6,006 bases of DNA from Oscillospiraceae bacterium (lineage in GTDB: Bacteria > Bacillota > Clostridia > Oscillospirales > Ruminococcaceae), in the NCBI GenBank assembly GCA_017483405.1, contig JAFUWP010000434.1, forward strand, positions 1 to 6,006, written 5' to 3'. Within the stretch, counting starts at the first letter, position 1, and each line of letters starts with the position of its first letter. A program made the translations under genes and the position numbers. Of the stretch, positions 6,000 through 6,006 are shown piece by piece. The notes below the pieces were generated by a model. The model saw nothing but the letters and a program-made list of their open reading frames with translations. It searched no databases and was not told the origin of the DNA.

Positions 6000-6006
6000 C
6001 CTGTTA

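Noticed and set aside
1..6006. Possible toxin-antitoxin, CRISPR array, transposon or tRNA gene
   Set aside because: No direct repeat array, terminal inverted repeats, transposase or nuclease motif, or tRNA cloverleaf was found on either strand.

Overview
The window looks like a piece of a low-to-mid GC Gram-positive chromosome, most likely a gut-type Clostridia (Ruminococcus, Oscillospiraceae or Lachnospiraceae-like). The reasons are the strong AGGAGG Shine-Dalgarno sites before every visible start, compact gene packing, AT-rich spacers, and an AraC-type regulator of the domain plan common in that group. This placement is an inference from style, not from a marker gene.

Layout. The left end (1-1019, + strand) carries the 3' part of a regulator: the tail of an N-terminal domain, a decayed GGDEF-like domain and a C-terminal AraC helix-turn-helix domain. 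A hairpin that can stop transcription from both sides (1020-1071) separates it from a convergent, four-gene minus-strand operon filling the rest of the window. In transcription order the operon holds two related beta-propeller/WG-repeat proteins of 505 aa (5860-4343) and 510 aa (4346-2814), a Thg1-like 3'-5' nucleotidyltransferase of 267 aa (2824-2021), and an Rnl2/RNA_ligase-type ATP-dependent RNA ligase of 306 aa (1995-1075). The first three genes overlap head to tail by 4 and 11 bp, and the fourth follows after 25 bp. This layout points to one co-translated functional unit.

How the genes may work together. Thg1-like proteins rebuild or extend RNA 5' ends in the reverse (3'-5') direction, and Rnl2-type ligases seal 3'-OH/5'-phosphate nicks. 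A gene pair with both activities is best read as an RNA repair pathway, probably for tRNA. The paired propeller proteins have no recognisable catalytic motif; recognition of damaged RNA, or a scaffold for the two enzymes, is a reasonable but untested role. No end-healing enzyme (kinase-phosphatase, RtcB, Hen1) and no toxin or nuclease is visible here.

The right end (5861-6006) is a non-coding upstream region. It has a well-formed promoter pointing right, out of the window, and short inverted repeats just downstream of it; what that promoter drives cannot be seen. No tRNA, rRNA, CRISPR array, insertion sequence or prophage gene was found.
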